A stretch of DNA of 64,000 nt, taken from Manis javanica. Lineage: Eukaryota; Chordata; Mammalia; Pholidota; Manidae. Positions within the stretch are counted from its first letter, which is position 1, and each line of letters begins with the position of its first letter. Shown one piece after another: positions 49,080 to 59,564 of the stretch. The translations under genes and the position numbers were made by a program. A model generated the notes under the pieces. That model ran no database searches. It saw only the letters and a list, made by a program, of their open reading frames with translations, and was not told the origin of the DNA. The stretch lies in contig NC_133156.1 of NCBI RefSeq assembly GCF_040802235.1, positions 110,390,173-110,454,172 on the forward strand, in the 5' to 3' direction.

Positions 49080-49555
49080 GTTTCTATTCAGAAGTGAATG
49101 AGAATTTCTTAGGCTTTTACGTTAAAAACGTATCCCAGAAAGTAAGTTAATATTTGCATTCCTGATAAAATTCACACTCTGAGCTCTCAGTGAATGCTTT
49201 TAAAATGATTTAATCCATGTATCTAATAACGAATTTTCAGTGAGTATGTGCGACTGCACTAAGCAGAAAGGATGCCTGCGCCAGGGCCTGTGCGCTGACG
49301 GAGCAGCAACCTTTCATCTTCTGCCCGCTGGAGCCTTCTGGCAAGAAGGGGAGGAGAATGACAAGAGCAAAGTAAGGAAACCGCTGTGTGTGACAAATTA
49401 AGAGGCTGAGGGTGGTGTAGGAAGAGAGGCACTGGAGAGTTTACAATAAAGTAAACGTGCACAGAGCGCTAGCATTTGCATTTGCCTCTTCTCCCTATGA
49501 CGTCTGTAGTGCAACTTAGACTTGCGAGCGCCCTGCTGGATACTAATCTGCCTTC
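49080..49555. other. Upstream flank of SNX18
   Basis: Composition drops from CpG island to average. No gene. Any distal promoter element would have to be found by function. Confidence 0.5.
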
Positions 49556-49559
49556 TGGC

Positions 49560-49735
49560 AATACCTAGCTGTACGACCTTGAACAAGTCACTTATACTAC
49601 CTCCTAAGGTTATAGGGATTTGATAGTAATGTTATCCCTATGTTACAGATGAGGAAAATCAAGCAACATATGGAAAACATACATTTGGTAAACACAGTTA
49701 AGTTTTTGCCGCTGCTGTTAATCCTGTTATTGTTA
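49560..49735. repeat. MIR-related fragments in the SNX18 upstream flank
   Basis: CTGTACGACCTTGAACAAGT reads as MIR forward. TATGTTACAGATGAGGAAAA reads as MIR reverse. Two short opposed pieces are likely, directly before the paired hairpins at 49750-49807. Confidence 0.5.
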
Positions 49736-49749
49736 TTTTGTAAAGCAAA

Positions 49750-49807
49750 AAATCCCTGCCTTCTGGCAGGGATTTAAAATAATACAAATATAAATTTGTA
49801 TTATTTT
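49750..49807. repeat. Two adjacent perfect hairpins in the SNX18 upstream flank
   Basis: Hairpin 1: AAATCCCTGCC / TTCT loop / GGCAGGGATTT at 49750-49775, an 11-bp perfect stem. Hairpin 2: AAAATAATACAAAT / ATAA loop / ATTTGTATTATTTT at 49776-49807, a 14-bp perfect stem. There is no gap between them. The origin is unknown. Confidence 0.85.
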
Positions 49808-49809
49808 TA

Positions 49810-50360
49810 AGGTAAGTAGATTTAAAAAATCACTTCCTGAAATTTCATTCAATTTCAATCTCCTGTAGTTGCTTTGTTTCACATGTTATCCTACAATGTG
49901 TAATTTTCTTCTCAGAATCCCCTTTTAAGTGTAGCTCGATTATTCCTTTGAAGACACATCTAGTTGGGATTCAGCGTTCACATGTCATGAATTTCAGCCT
50001 GTCCTCTGACCCTTTCCAAGCAAATCTGGGAAACAGGCCAGAAGACTTGACAATTATTCTAAGGGCTGTGGTATTCCAAGCATCCTGCACAAAACCACCT
50101 ACTCAGTATATCAGAATTACTCCCTCAGTGTTTACCCTTAATGCAAACTCTGAATTCAATTCAGTAAGAAAAATTGGAATTACAATATTTTTAGCTGAAA
50201 ATTCTGGGTTACTACTCCTCACAATAAGCAACAGAGGCCCTTGAATTTCAATGCTCAACAATTTATGTGGCTAGAAACATGAAGTCAATATTTGTAAAAC
50301 ATCTAGAATGTAACTCATTTTACTTATTGAGTCATGAGAAGCTTGACCTAAACAATTCAA
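49810..50360. other. Upstream flank, no feature recognised
   Basis: AT-rich. The plus-strand frame at 49948-50244 is unsupported. Confidence 0.5.
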
Positions 50361-50363
50361 CAT

Positions 50364-50797
50364 TGTCTTGCCAATGGGTTTCAGCCCCGGGCCAGTTCAA
50401 TAGGGATTCAATATGACCAAAGAAAATGACAGTAAAACATTCTTGGGGTGAAAGGGTTATACCCAACTTTATTTCCACAGTGGCAGGTCAATCACTAAAA
50501 TCTGTTCACTCAGAGCAAGTCTGCATGCAGCAAGCTGGTCTCTGCCTCTGGGTCTCTCTGCCCGCACAGCTGTCCCACACAGCCATCCTTTGGGCCTCTC
50601 TGTCTTTGGTGCTGCCACCACTGCAGCCTCTGCTCTGCTCTCCTGCAGCCTTGCAGCCGTGCCACTGTATCGCCCAGAGTACTGGGCAGAGCTCCTTATA
50701 TAGAGTAAATAGCAAGTATTGCCCACACATGTGCAGTGAGCTAGCCAACAAGGGCCAGGTGAGAATCCTGGCCACAGGAACTTTCATTTTATCCACA
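50364..50797 (-). mobile_element. Solo LTR of an endogenous retrovirus, copy 1
   Basis: Read on the minus strand it starts TGTGG and ends GACA, giving TG...CA ends. It contains a TATA box (TATATAAGG, about 50694-50704) and an AATAAA signal at 50468-50473. That ordering defines U3, R and U5 and fixes the orientation as minus, the same as SNX18. Flanks AACAT and AAGAT are a plausible decayed 5-bp target duplication. No gag, pol or env is nearby. It is related to 52868-53165. Confidence 0.85.
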
Positions 50798-50799
50798 AA

Positions 50800-51525
50800 G
50801 ATAAAAGTGCATTTAATTTCATTCTTACTATTTATCTGGCAGTTACTTTTAGGTTAAAGACTTAATTAAAGTAACAAAACTTTTAGTGCTTCAGACTTTG
50901 AAACAGAGAGACTAAAAATCTATTTCAGGTGTGAAAATTCCAGGAGTTTGTGGTGATGGCATTTACAGACAGATTAGCTACTCTGTAGAAGCAGTAGACG
51001 AGGAACAACTGGGTGTCAGAGGTTGTTTGCAGCCTTACTGCACAAGCAAGTAGCAGCTTGTATGAGTTTGGTGGGAGGCCAGGATTCAGACTTCCTAAAG
51101 GACAGGGACAGGCTGTCCATGGTGCTTGGCCTTATAGTACCCAAGTGCTAGGAAGAACCCAATCCTTTAAAGGTCTTGGATAATTAGAAAATATGATCAA
51201 GTATTAGACACTTGTAACTGTTCACTGAGAGAAATAAAGTAATACACTTTTAAAAGATTTCTCTAGAAAATGGAGCATATTATTCATTGTTGGTTTACAC
51301 AGTCACCATCAGAACTATAAACTATTTCTATTTCATTATGCTTTTATAAATATGAGTCATTAAGGGGACACTAAATCACCCCAAACAACTCCATTTTCAT
51401 ACTTCTTCCCTTGGCCTGAGAGCTGTGGGTGTCTTTCTTGGCTCCTGCCTCTCTTCCATTCCTCTCTTCTACCAGAGAGAAATAACAATGGGATTTTTTT
51501 TTTCTATATCTAGAACAAGCCAACA
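50800..51525. other. Between the first LTR and old L1
   Basis: No recognised element or gene. Confidence 0.5.
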
Positions 51526-51529
51526 CATT

Positions 51530-51885
51530 TGCCTTGAATTTTTTTAAATAGAGTTTATTATTTAGAGTAGTTTTATGTTCAAAGAACAGAGTAGTTTTAC
51601 GTTCATGGCAAAGAGCAGAAAGTATGGAGAGTTCCATACACTCCCTTTCTACACAAAAGCAGAGCCTTCCCAGGTATCATCATCTCCAGTCAGAGTGGTA
51701 CATTGGCTACAACTAATGAACTTACTCTGACACGTCGTTATCACCCAAAGGTCATAGTTTGCATTACAGTTTAGTCTTGGTGTTGTGCATTCCATAGGTT
51801 TGGACAAATGTATAATGACATGTATCTACCATGATAGTATACATAGTTTCATTGCCCTAAAAATCCTGTTATAACAAAATAGTAT
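51530..51885. mobile_element. Old L1 (L1M-type) 3' fragment
   Basis: The segment around GGTTTGGACAAATGTATAATG (51797-51817) and TTATCACCCAAAGGTCATAG is the known mammalian L1M 3'-end text. A 24-bp near-tandem repeat (AGAGTAGTTTTATGTTC / AGAGTAGTTTTACGTTC) lies at 51563-51607. Confidence 0.7.
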
Positions 51886-51924
51886 TAATTCTCTCCTATC
51901 CCTTGTATCATCCATTTCACTTAC

Positions 51925-52025
51925 ATATAAGCATATATAATTATATATACACACACATATATTTCTAAGTATATATACATATATATCATAAGCATATATA
52001 TGCATACATGTATAATAAGCATATA
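51925..52025. repeat. AT-rich simple repeat (TA/CA/GCATATA)
   Basis: This is an imperfect array of TATATA, CACACA and recurring AAGCATATA words. It is low complexity with no gene content. Confidence 0.8.
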
Positions 52026-52079
52026 GTCAAATGAAGTATTGCTATTATTTTGAACAAACTGTTAGATCAGTTTAGATCC

Positions 52080-53680
52080 AACAGTTTAAGTTTAATCAAT
52101 TAGATCTGTTATTTGTTAGCTCATTTAAGAAAAAATAAAAGTTTTTATTTTATCTTAACTTATTCCTACTCCAATGTTCTTCTTTTATTATTTAGATATG
52201 AGTTCTCATCGATATCCTTTTATTCCTCTATAAAGAACTAATTTTAACATTTCTTATGAGGCAGGTCTACTGGTAACAAATTCTCTTGATTTTTATTGTC
52301 TAAGAAAGTTTATTTCTCACTGTACAGAATTACAGTTTGATGTTTCTTTTTTCTCAACACTTTAAATATTTCACTCTCCTCTCTTCTTGTTTGCATGGCT
52401 TTCTGAGAAGTGAGATGTAATTCTTATCTTTGTTCCTCTATAGGTAAGATATTTTTTCCCTCTGGGTCATTCAGGATTTTTTTGTTATCTTTCATTTTAT
52501 GTAGTTTACAGTGCTGTGCCTAGGTGTATTTTTGTTCTTATTTTGGCATTTATCCTGCTTGGTGTTCACTGAACTTCCTGGATCTGTGGTTTGGTGTCTT
52601 GACATTTATTTGAAGAAATTCTCAGTCATTAGTTTCAAATATTTCTTCTGTTCCTTTCTTTCTTCTCCTTGTGGTATTCTCATTATTTGTATGTTAGATC
52701 TTTCGTCGTTGTCCCACAGTTCTTGGATATTCTGTTCTGCCTTTGCTTTCAGTCTTTTTTTTTTTCTGTTTGCTTTTCAGTTTTGGAGATTTCTATTAAG
52801 ATATCCCCAAGCCAAGAGATTCTTTCTGTAGTCATGTCCAGTATACTGTGAGCCCATCAAAGGCACATGTCTTGCCAATGGGTTTCAGCCCTGGGCAAGT
52901 TCAGTATGGATTCAGTGTAACCAAAGAAATTATAATAAAATGTTCTTGGGGTGAAAGGGTTTATTATCCAGCTTGTTCTCCCAGTGCTGGGTGGAGCACT
53001 AACATCTCTGCCTCCGCCCAGAGCACTGGGCCAGCTCTCTATATAGTGCAATATAGCTTATTGCCTATGGGTGTGGAAGCAGTAGCCTAGCAACAAGCCA
53101 GTTACATCATCAAGTGGTTTAGGTTCGGTGAGGATCCTGGTGTAAGAACCCCAGCTTTCCCCACAGCATGCTTCATTTCTGTTACAGTGTTTTTGATCCA
53201 CAGCATTTCATTTTGGGTCTTTCTTAAAATTTGACTTCTCTGTTCACATTGCCCATTTGTTCTTGTATGTTGTCTAGCCATTAGAGCCTTTAGCATATTA
53301 ACCATAGTTGTTTTAAATTAAAATCTGATAATTCCAACATCCCTGCCACATATGAATCTGGTTCTGATAGTTGCTCTCTCTCTTCCAGTTGTGTTCTTTG
53401 CCTTTTAGTATGCCTTGTACTGTTTCCTTGATAGCCAGACATGGTGTACTAAGTAAAAGGAACTTCTGTAAGTATTTGATAATGTGTAGTCAGGTGTAGG
53501 GGAAGGGAAACATTTTATAGCCCCATGATTAGGACTCAGTTTTTTAGTGAGCCTGTGTCTCTGAACTGTGAACTTCACAGGAGCTTCTCGGTTTCTTTTC
53601 CTTCCCTTGTGGGACAGGATGTCTGAAGTGGGATGAAGTTGGTATTCCTCTACCCAGGTCATTTAAGCCGAAATAAAACC
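52080..53680. mobile_element. Old L1/HAL1-type remnant split by the LTR
   Basis: T-rich sequence with recognisable ancient L1 3'-region wording (for example the part around GTTTTTGATCCACAGC at 53190) continues on both sides of the LTR at 52868-53165. It has many small indels and no usable frame. The AT repeat at about 51930-52020 precedes it. Confidence 0.65.
52868..53165 (-). mobile_element. Solo LTR, copy 2 (internally shorter)
   Basis: It has the same family ends and order as 50364-50797: TGTGGGGAAAGC at its 5' end on the minus strand, a TATA-like CTATATAGAG (about 53037-53046) and AATAAA at 52960-52965. It lacks roughly 110-140 bp that copy 1 has between TATA and the poly(A) signal. It sits inside an old L1 whose sequence resumes on the other side, with flanks GCACA and GCATG. 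Confidence 0.82.
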
Positions 53681-53684
53681 CCAG

Positions 53685-54495
53685 CAGGTTAGGCTCTAGT
53701 TAAATAGTTTCTCCTGAGGTCAGACCTTGTTAAGAAGAACAGAATGCTCTGACATAGCAAAATGGTTCCTTTTCTCCTTCCCCCGCCAGAAACATGAGGG
53801 AATTTTTCTCCAGTATTCACTGTGAGAACCTGGTAGAGATCCAGGAAGTAAAACTCACTAAAGTGTGCCCCCCACCATGACTGGATTCCCCTAGAATCTT
53901 TAACTCTCATTGTTGTCCACATTGCACCTTCAGCAATTTGTCAATTGCAGTCCAGGTTTCCTACCCTGGCACTGGTTCCTACCTGCCTAGTCTCTACATT
54001 CACCTGTTAGTCTTACCCATTTAGACATAGCAGTTTTCTCTGTGACCTCACTTCTCCCACAGAGCTGCACTGTAGAAGAGTTAATTTTTTCAGTTGTCCA
54101 GGTTTTTTTTTTTACTTATTGTTAGAATGGAGTAGCAACTTCCAGGCCTCTTCCATGCCAGACCAGAAACCAGAACTTGTCTCAGATTTCTGTCTTTGCT
54201 CTTTCCTCTATCTGGAACCTTCCACCTGAGGGCCACTCTGCTGTGTCTCCACTTCATTCAGAGTCAGTTTGGCTCCTCTATCTCTCCTTTATTCTCCTGC
54301 CTCAGAAAACCTGGAAGTAAGATGGAGGGAACTGGGGTTCCTGAGTCTCTGACCCCAGTAGAACCTCATGAGAGGAGAAGCCTGTGGTAGGTAAGCCACC
54401 GAGACTACATGATTTGCTTGTTGATGTAGTTGGCTTTAATTCTCCTAATACTAACTTCCCTCCCTCCCAATCCCTTCCAGCTACTTTTCTTTGTA
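53685..54495. other. Intergenic, possibly more L1 debris
   Basis: Pyrimidine-rich DNA that may continue the old L1 to its left. No gene. Confidence 0.45.
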
Positions 54496-54499
54496 GCAC

Positions 54500-54650
54500 T
54501 TAACACCTATCATAAACACATCTATATACTATCTCCCTATTAGGATACAAACCTTTTCGAGGCAGTAACTTTGTCCTGGACACTGAGGATACAGCAATGA
54601 ACAAACACAGTATAGGCAACTGACAAATATTTGTTGAATGAATGAATTAA
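54500..54650 (+). repeat. L2 3' end
   Basis: Contains GATACAAACCTTTTCGAGGC, GTAACTTTGTCCTGGACACT and the L2 end ATATTTGTTGAATGAATGAA. Confidence 0.65.
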
Positions 54651-55009
54651 AGGGGAGGGGTGACCACTTATTTCCTCCCTGGAGATGAGCTCTCCTCTCG
54701 GCCTGTTTGCCTCTGCTCCTCTGCTAAACTAAATGTTTCTAAGGGCAACTAAATGACACTTCTATTTAAATCAACAACCATAAAGCTAACTCAGCCACTC
54801 AGAGCACCACTCCAAATTTCCTGAGATTATTGAAAATTCCACCATTGGATAATTTATACTTGTATTTGGCTATTTGTAGAGTACTATAAACAACATTAGA
54901 TTTATATTTTACTTGAAAACTCTTTATGTAACTTATCAAGCATTACATAAATATAGACATATAATTTTATAAGCACTTCTACCTTTTAAAATCTTATTTC
55001 CTGCTCTAT

Positions 55010-55140
55010 TTTCACAGTAGCATTTCCACAGACAGCAGATATTATTATCTTCATTGTCACAGAGCAGAAAACTGAAATGCAGAGGTCACTCCCTGCCGAG
55101 GTCACACCGCAGGGAGCAGGCCAAAGGCTGCTCAGCCAGC
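55010..55140 (-). repeat. MIR fragment, reverse
   Basis: Contains GATATTATTATCTTCATTGT and GCAGAAAACTGAAATGCAGA, then GAGGTCACACC. Diverged. Confidence 0.5.
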
Positions 55141-55329
55141 TCTGCTGAGAATTTACATTGTCTGAGTGGTAGTCTGCTCCCTGCTAGCCCCTCAACACTG
55201 CTCCTATTAAAGAATACTGAGCACTTGCCAGAGCTTTGTAGCTTACATTTAAAAGTTCTGGATTCAAGGACAGCATTCTGAATGGAAGGCTACTTATTTC
55301 CTTTGTCTCTGTGCCTACTTGATCTTACC

Positions 55330-55430
55330 AGGAGTATTAGCTCCAGGGGACAGGGACTTTTGTCTGCTTTGTTCACTACTGTATACCAGGAGATTAAATC
55401 AAATAAATGTTTGTCAAATGAAGGAGCAAA
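55330..55430 (+). repeat. L2 3' end fragment
   Basis: Contains CAGGGACTTTTGTCTGCTTT and ATCAAATAAATGTTTGTCAA, an L2 terminus shortly before the L1 insertion site. Confidence 0.55.
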
Positions 55431-55477
55431 CGACCCTTTCTGAACCTTAGTTTCTTAGTCTGAACAAGTGGAATAAG

Positions 55478-55490
55478 AAAATTAACTTTA
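55478..55490. repeat. L1 target-site duplication, left
   Basis: AAAATTAACTTTA is identical to 56999-57011 at the other end of the L1. The A-rich start agrees with L1 endonuclease cutting preference. Confidence 0.85.
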
Positions 55491-56998
55491 GGCACAAGAA
55501 CAGACCCATAGACCAATGGAAGAGACTAGAGAGCCCTGATATAAACCCAACCATATATGGTCAATTCATATATGATAAAGGAGCCATGGATATACAATGG
55601 GGAAATGACAGCCTCTTCAACAGCTGGTGTTGGCAAAACTGGACAGCTACATACAAGAGAATGAAACTGGATTATTGTTTAACCCCATATGCAAAAGTAA
55701 ACTCAAAATGGATTAAAGACTTGAATGTAAGCCATGAAACCATAAAACTCCTAGAAGACAACATAGGCAAACATCTCCTGAATTTAAGCATGAGGAACTT
55801 CTTCCTGAACACATCTCCTCAAGCAGGGGAAACAAATGCAAAAATGAACTCATGGGACTACATCACACTAAAAAGTTTCTGTATGGCAAAGGACACCATC
55901 AGCAGAACAAAAGGCATCCTACAGTATGGGAGAATATATTTTGTAAATGACATATCTGATAAGGGGTTAACATCTGAAATAAGTAAAGAACTTACATGCC
56001 TCAACACCCAAAAAGCAAATAACCCAATTAACAAATGGGCAGAGTATACAAAGAGACAGTTCTTGAAAGAAGAAATTCAGATGGCCAACAGACACATTAA
56101 AAGATGCTCCACATCACTAATTATCACAGAAATGCAAATTAAAACCACAATGATATATCATCTCATACCAATAAGGATGGCCAACATCGAAAAGACCAAG
56201 AACAACAAATGCTGGCAAGGATGCAGAGAAAGGAGAACCCTCCTACACTGCTGGTGGGAATGTAAGCTAGTTCAACCATTGTGAAAAGCAATATGGAGGT
56301 TCCTCAAAAAACTAAAAATAGAAATACCATTTGACCCCGGAATCCCACTCCTCAGAATTTACCCAAAGAATACAGCTTCTCAGATTCAAAAAGATACATG
56401 CACCCCTATGTTTATCGCAGCACTTTTTACAATAGCCAAGATATGGAAGCAACCTAAGTGTCCATCAGTAGATGAATGGATAAAGAAGATGTGGTACATA
56501 TACACAATGGAATACTATTCAGCCATAAGAAAGAAACAAATCCTACCATTTGCAACAACATGGACAGAGCTGGAGGACATTATGCTCAGTGAAATAAGCC
56601 AGGCAGAGAAAGACAAATGCCAAATGATTTCCCTCATTTGTGGAGTATAACAATGAAGCAAAACTGAAGGAACAAAATAGAAGCAGACTCAGATACTCCA
56701 AGAATGAACTAGTGGTTACCAAAGGGGAGGGGTGTGGGAGGGTGGGGAGGGAGGGAGAAGGGGATTGAGGGGTATTATGTTTAGTACACATGGTGTGGGG
56801 AATCATGGGGAGAACAGTGTATCACAGAGAAGGCATATAGTGGATCTGTGGCATCTTACTACACTGATGGACAGTGATTGCATTGGGGTATGGGTGGGGA
56901 CTTTATAATATTGGTAAATGTAGTAACCACATTGTTTTTTCATGTGAAACCTTCATAAGAGTGTATATCAATCATACCTTAATAAAAAAATGCCTAAA
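55491..56998 (+). mobile_element. 5'-truncated LINE-1 with target-site duplication
   Basis: This is the C-terminal part of L1 ORF2 (reverse-transcriptase tail and Cys-rich region) followed by the 3' UTR and a short A-rich tail after AATAAAAAAA. The first open part runs 55586-56284, then an in-frame TGA breaks it, and the frame resumes to about 56649. The 3' UTR has the usual G-rich tract (56720-56772). A 13-bp perfect direct repeat, AAAATTAACTTTA, flanks the element at 55478-55490 and 56999-57011. The element cannot encode a full ORF2. Confidence 0.93.
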
Positions 56999-57011
56999 AA
57001 AATTAACTTTA
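56999..57011. repeat. L1 target-site duplication, right
   Basis: AAAATTAACTTTA is the partner of 55478-55490. Its first As merge with the L1 tail, so the border may shift by a few bases. Confidence 0.85.
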
Positions 57012-57014
57012 TGG

Positions 57015-59095
57015 GGTCATAACAGGATTTAATGAAGTAATAAGTTCATATGGTGTTTTACAATGCTCAGAGTATAAAAGTAACTTTAATATGATTTAAA
57101 ACATAGTCCAATTCTTAATTAAAATCAATTTCCCAAATTATGTAATTAATTTTGGGGTGAGTACAGAGTTCATTGACTTGGACATATTTTCATATTTGGA
57201 TTCTGTGATATTCACTTCTGCAGTGGTATTTATAGCTGATAATGTTCCACAAATACCTAAAAAATTATCTATCACTGTTGCACAAATCCCTCATTTGTCA
57301 GTACTGTACCCCTTTCACACATAGCTCACTCCTACTCCAAAATCAGACCAAGGGCCTGATTCAATATTCATTATCTTACAGTTCCGTTTATAAATTTTCC
57401 TCTTTCCTCAAACATGTGTTACCTAAATTAACTCAGCTATTGGCTGGTGAATATGTCCTTGTGCATATACTTCCCTATTTTCCCCCATTTTTATCATCTC
57501 CTTTTGAATCATGGCCTCTGTTTTTCTTCCCATCATTGATATATTTACAAGTTCATATTGTAAGTCAATATTCCTCACTGTTTTGTACCAGAAGTCAAAA
57601 ATTTTCAACCCAAGGCCTGAATCTGACCTAATGTTTAGTTTGACCAGCATTTAAAATGTAGATTCCTCATTTAGTCAAAAATCTGGAATTCTAACTTCTT
57701 TTGGAAGAAAAACCAGATCTAGCCCAGCACTTTGGCATCGCAATTATCAGCTTGCCCCCTTTAGACAGGGTTGTTCTTGCCAGTTCACTGCAGTCCCCAC
57801 TACTCTTTGATGACCTGCAGCCAAGGCCACCTTCCATCTCAGCCCCTGGAGACATGCAGACACTTAGACATTCTCACACATCTTCTAGGGCAGGGACAAT
57901 CACCCAGTGGCATCACCATGAATAATTCAATTCTCTCTATGCCACAACCCTCTTCTGGGCTCCACACTCATTTCCAAACATGTTCTGGACATCTCTCACA
58001 GAATATCTGCCAGTCTGTCTTTTCTTCTTTGCTTACATCCTGCCATTAAGCAAGTAGGCACCAGAATATAAAGAAGGCACATGCTTTGTCCCTCAGGGAG
58101 CTGGCAGGTGAAATTGGCATGGAAACCCTAGACTATGTGCTATGGTTAGGGCATATGCAGGGAATCAGGGAACTTAGAAAACCAGGGAAGGAGGTGGGTG
58201 GTAGTTAGCAAAGGCTTACTAATTATCAGGGAAATGTGGCTAATTGCCACAGGCAAACTGTGGCTAATTTAATTAATTCAGGCTAAAATAGAATAGGAGA
58301 AGGGTAAAGGATGACTTTTATTCCAGGAGGGTTGACAGAAGCCAGAAACCAAAGGACCCATTCTGCTTCCTTCATTTATTGTACTGATATTTGAGTGTCT
58401 GTATGTTTGGGCCACTTGCTGTGCTAGTGGCACAGTCTTGGTAATCAAGACTGAAATGGTCCCATGCAACTGAGAATTGAGAGGAGGCTAGGTAACCAGG
58501 TGGGTGGAGGGGTCATTCGCTGAGCTGAGATATGCATGAGAGTGGGTTTTAGCAGGAAAGAGGGGTGCACTTTTGGATGCTGAGTTTGAGGTGCCTATGG
58601 GACACCCAGGTAGAAATGTTCTGTAGGGAGTTCTACAAAAAGATCTGGAACCCAAAGAGAGATGAAGGTTGCAGACCTGGAGATAGAAGTCACCAGTCCA
58701 AATGTTGTAACTGAGGAGCTATGAAATGGGAAACTCCCAGAGTGGAAGAGCAGACACAAGAAACAGGAAGAGTAGGCCAGTGACAGACAGCCTCCTCAAT
58801 TGCTCCTTTTTCTCTGCATGCCTGAGAAGGAGCAATAGGACAGATAAAAGGAAATTTAGGAAGTGATGTCTTAGAAAACAAGAGAAATATATTTCAAAGA
58901 AGATAGGGAAAAGTCATATCAGAAAAAGATGAAGAACATCCATTTGGATTTAGCGCAAGAAGTCATTCAACAGACTCGCAGTGTCCAAACCCTACTGGCT
59001 GACCCCAGGTCTGTTGCCTCTTGGCTGCTTCTTCCTCTGAGCCTGGTGTCAGCATTCAGAGATGTTCCCAAGGCAGAAGCTTCCGAGTTACCCTT
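57015..59095. other. Intergenic, no gene seen
   Basis: The plus-strand 129-codon frame at 57242-57631 and the 92-codon frame at 57771-58049 show no known domain. About 58020-58700 is purine-rich and may be an old repeat. Confidence 0.5.
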
Positions 59096-59099
59096 AATT

Positions 59100-59560
59100 C
59101 CTGCTGCTCCTTCATCTCCTACCTGTGTCCTGAAGGTAGCCTCTCTGCCCCATCCATTCTGCTACCACCTGAGTTTAGGCTGCATTTCTAATTATAATGT
59201 AATAGTATAATGAATTGTTGCAAATGCCCTGATAATATTTACTTTTCCCTTTAGCCTTACTATCTTTCCCACTCTTTCTTTAACAGTCTATGTGCTTCTC
59301 AAGACCTGGGACTTTTACATGGGCTCTTTCCTCTGCCCGGAGCACCCACCTCTCCATTTGGCAAAACTGTTAGTCATCCTCTGAATCCTGTTCCATCTCC
59401 CCTGAGAAGCTTCTCTTGGCAACCCTGGCAGAATAATGTATTCCTTCCCTTACATTCTTAAGCATTCTGTTAATAACTCTTTTGTGGCATCTATCCCATT
59501 GTATTACAGATTCATTGCCAATCTTGTCCACCTACCCCCTTTTCATAGATTTCAGGGTGA
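59100..59560 (+). repeat. L2 fragment, diverged
   Basis: Phrases such as GGGCTCTTTCCTCTGCCCGG, CATCCTCTGAATCCTGTTCC and GAGAAGCTTCTCTTGGCAAC follow L2 order. The borders are uncertain and it may extend left to about 58970. Confidence 0.55.
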
Positions 59561-59564
59561 CTCC

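Noticed and set aside
55586..56650. Long plus-strand frames that could be called a gene
   Set aside because: They are pieces of L1 ORF2 split by an in-frame stop, within a truncated element that has target duplications.
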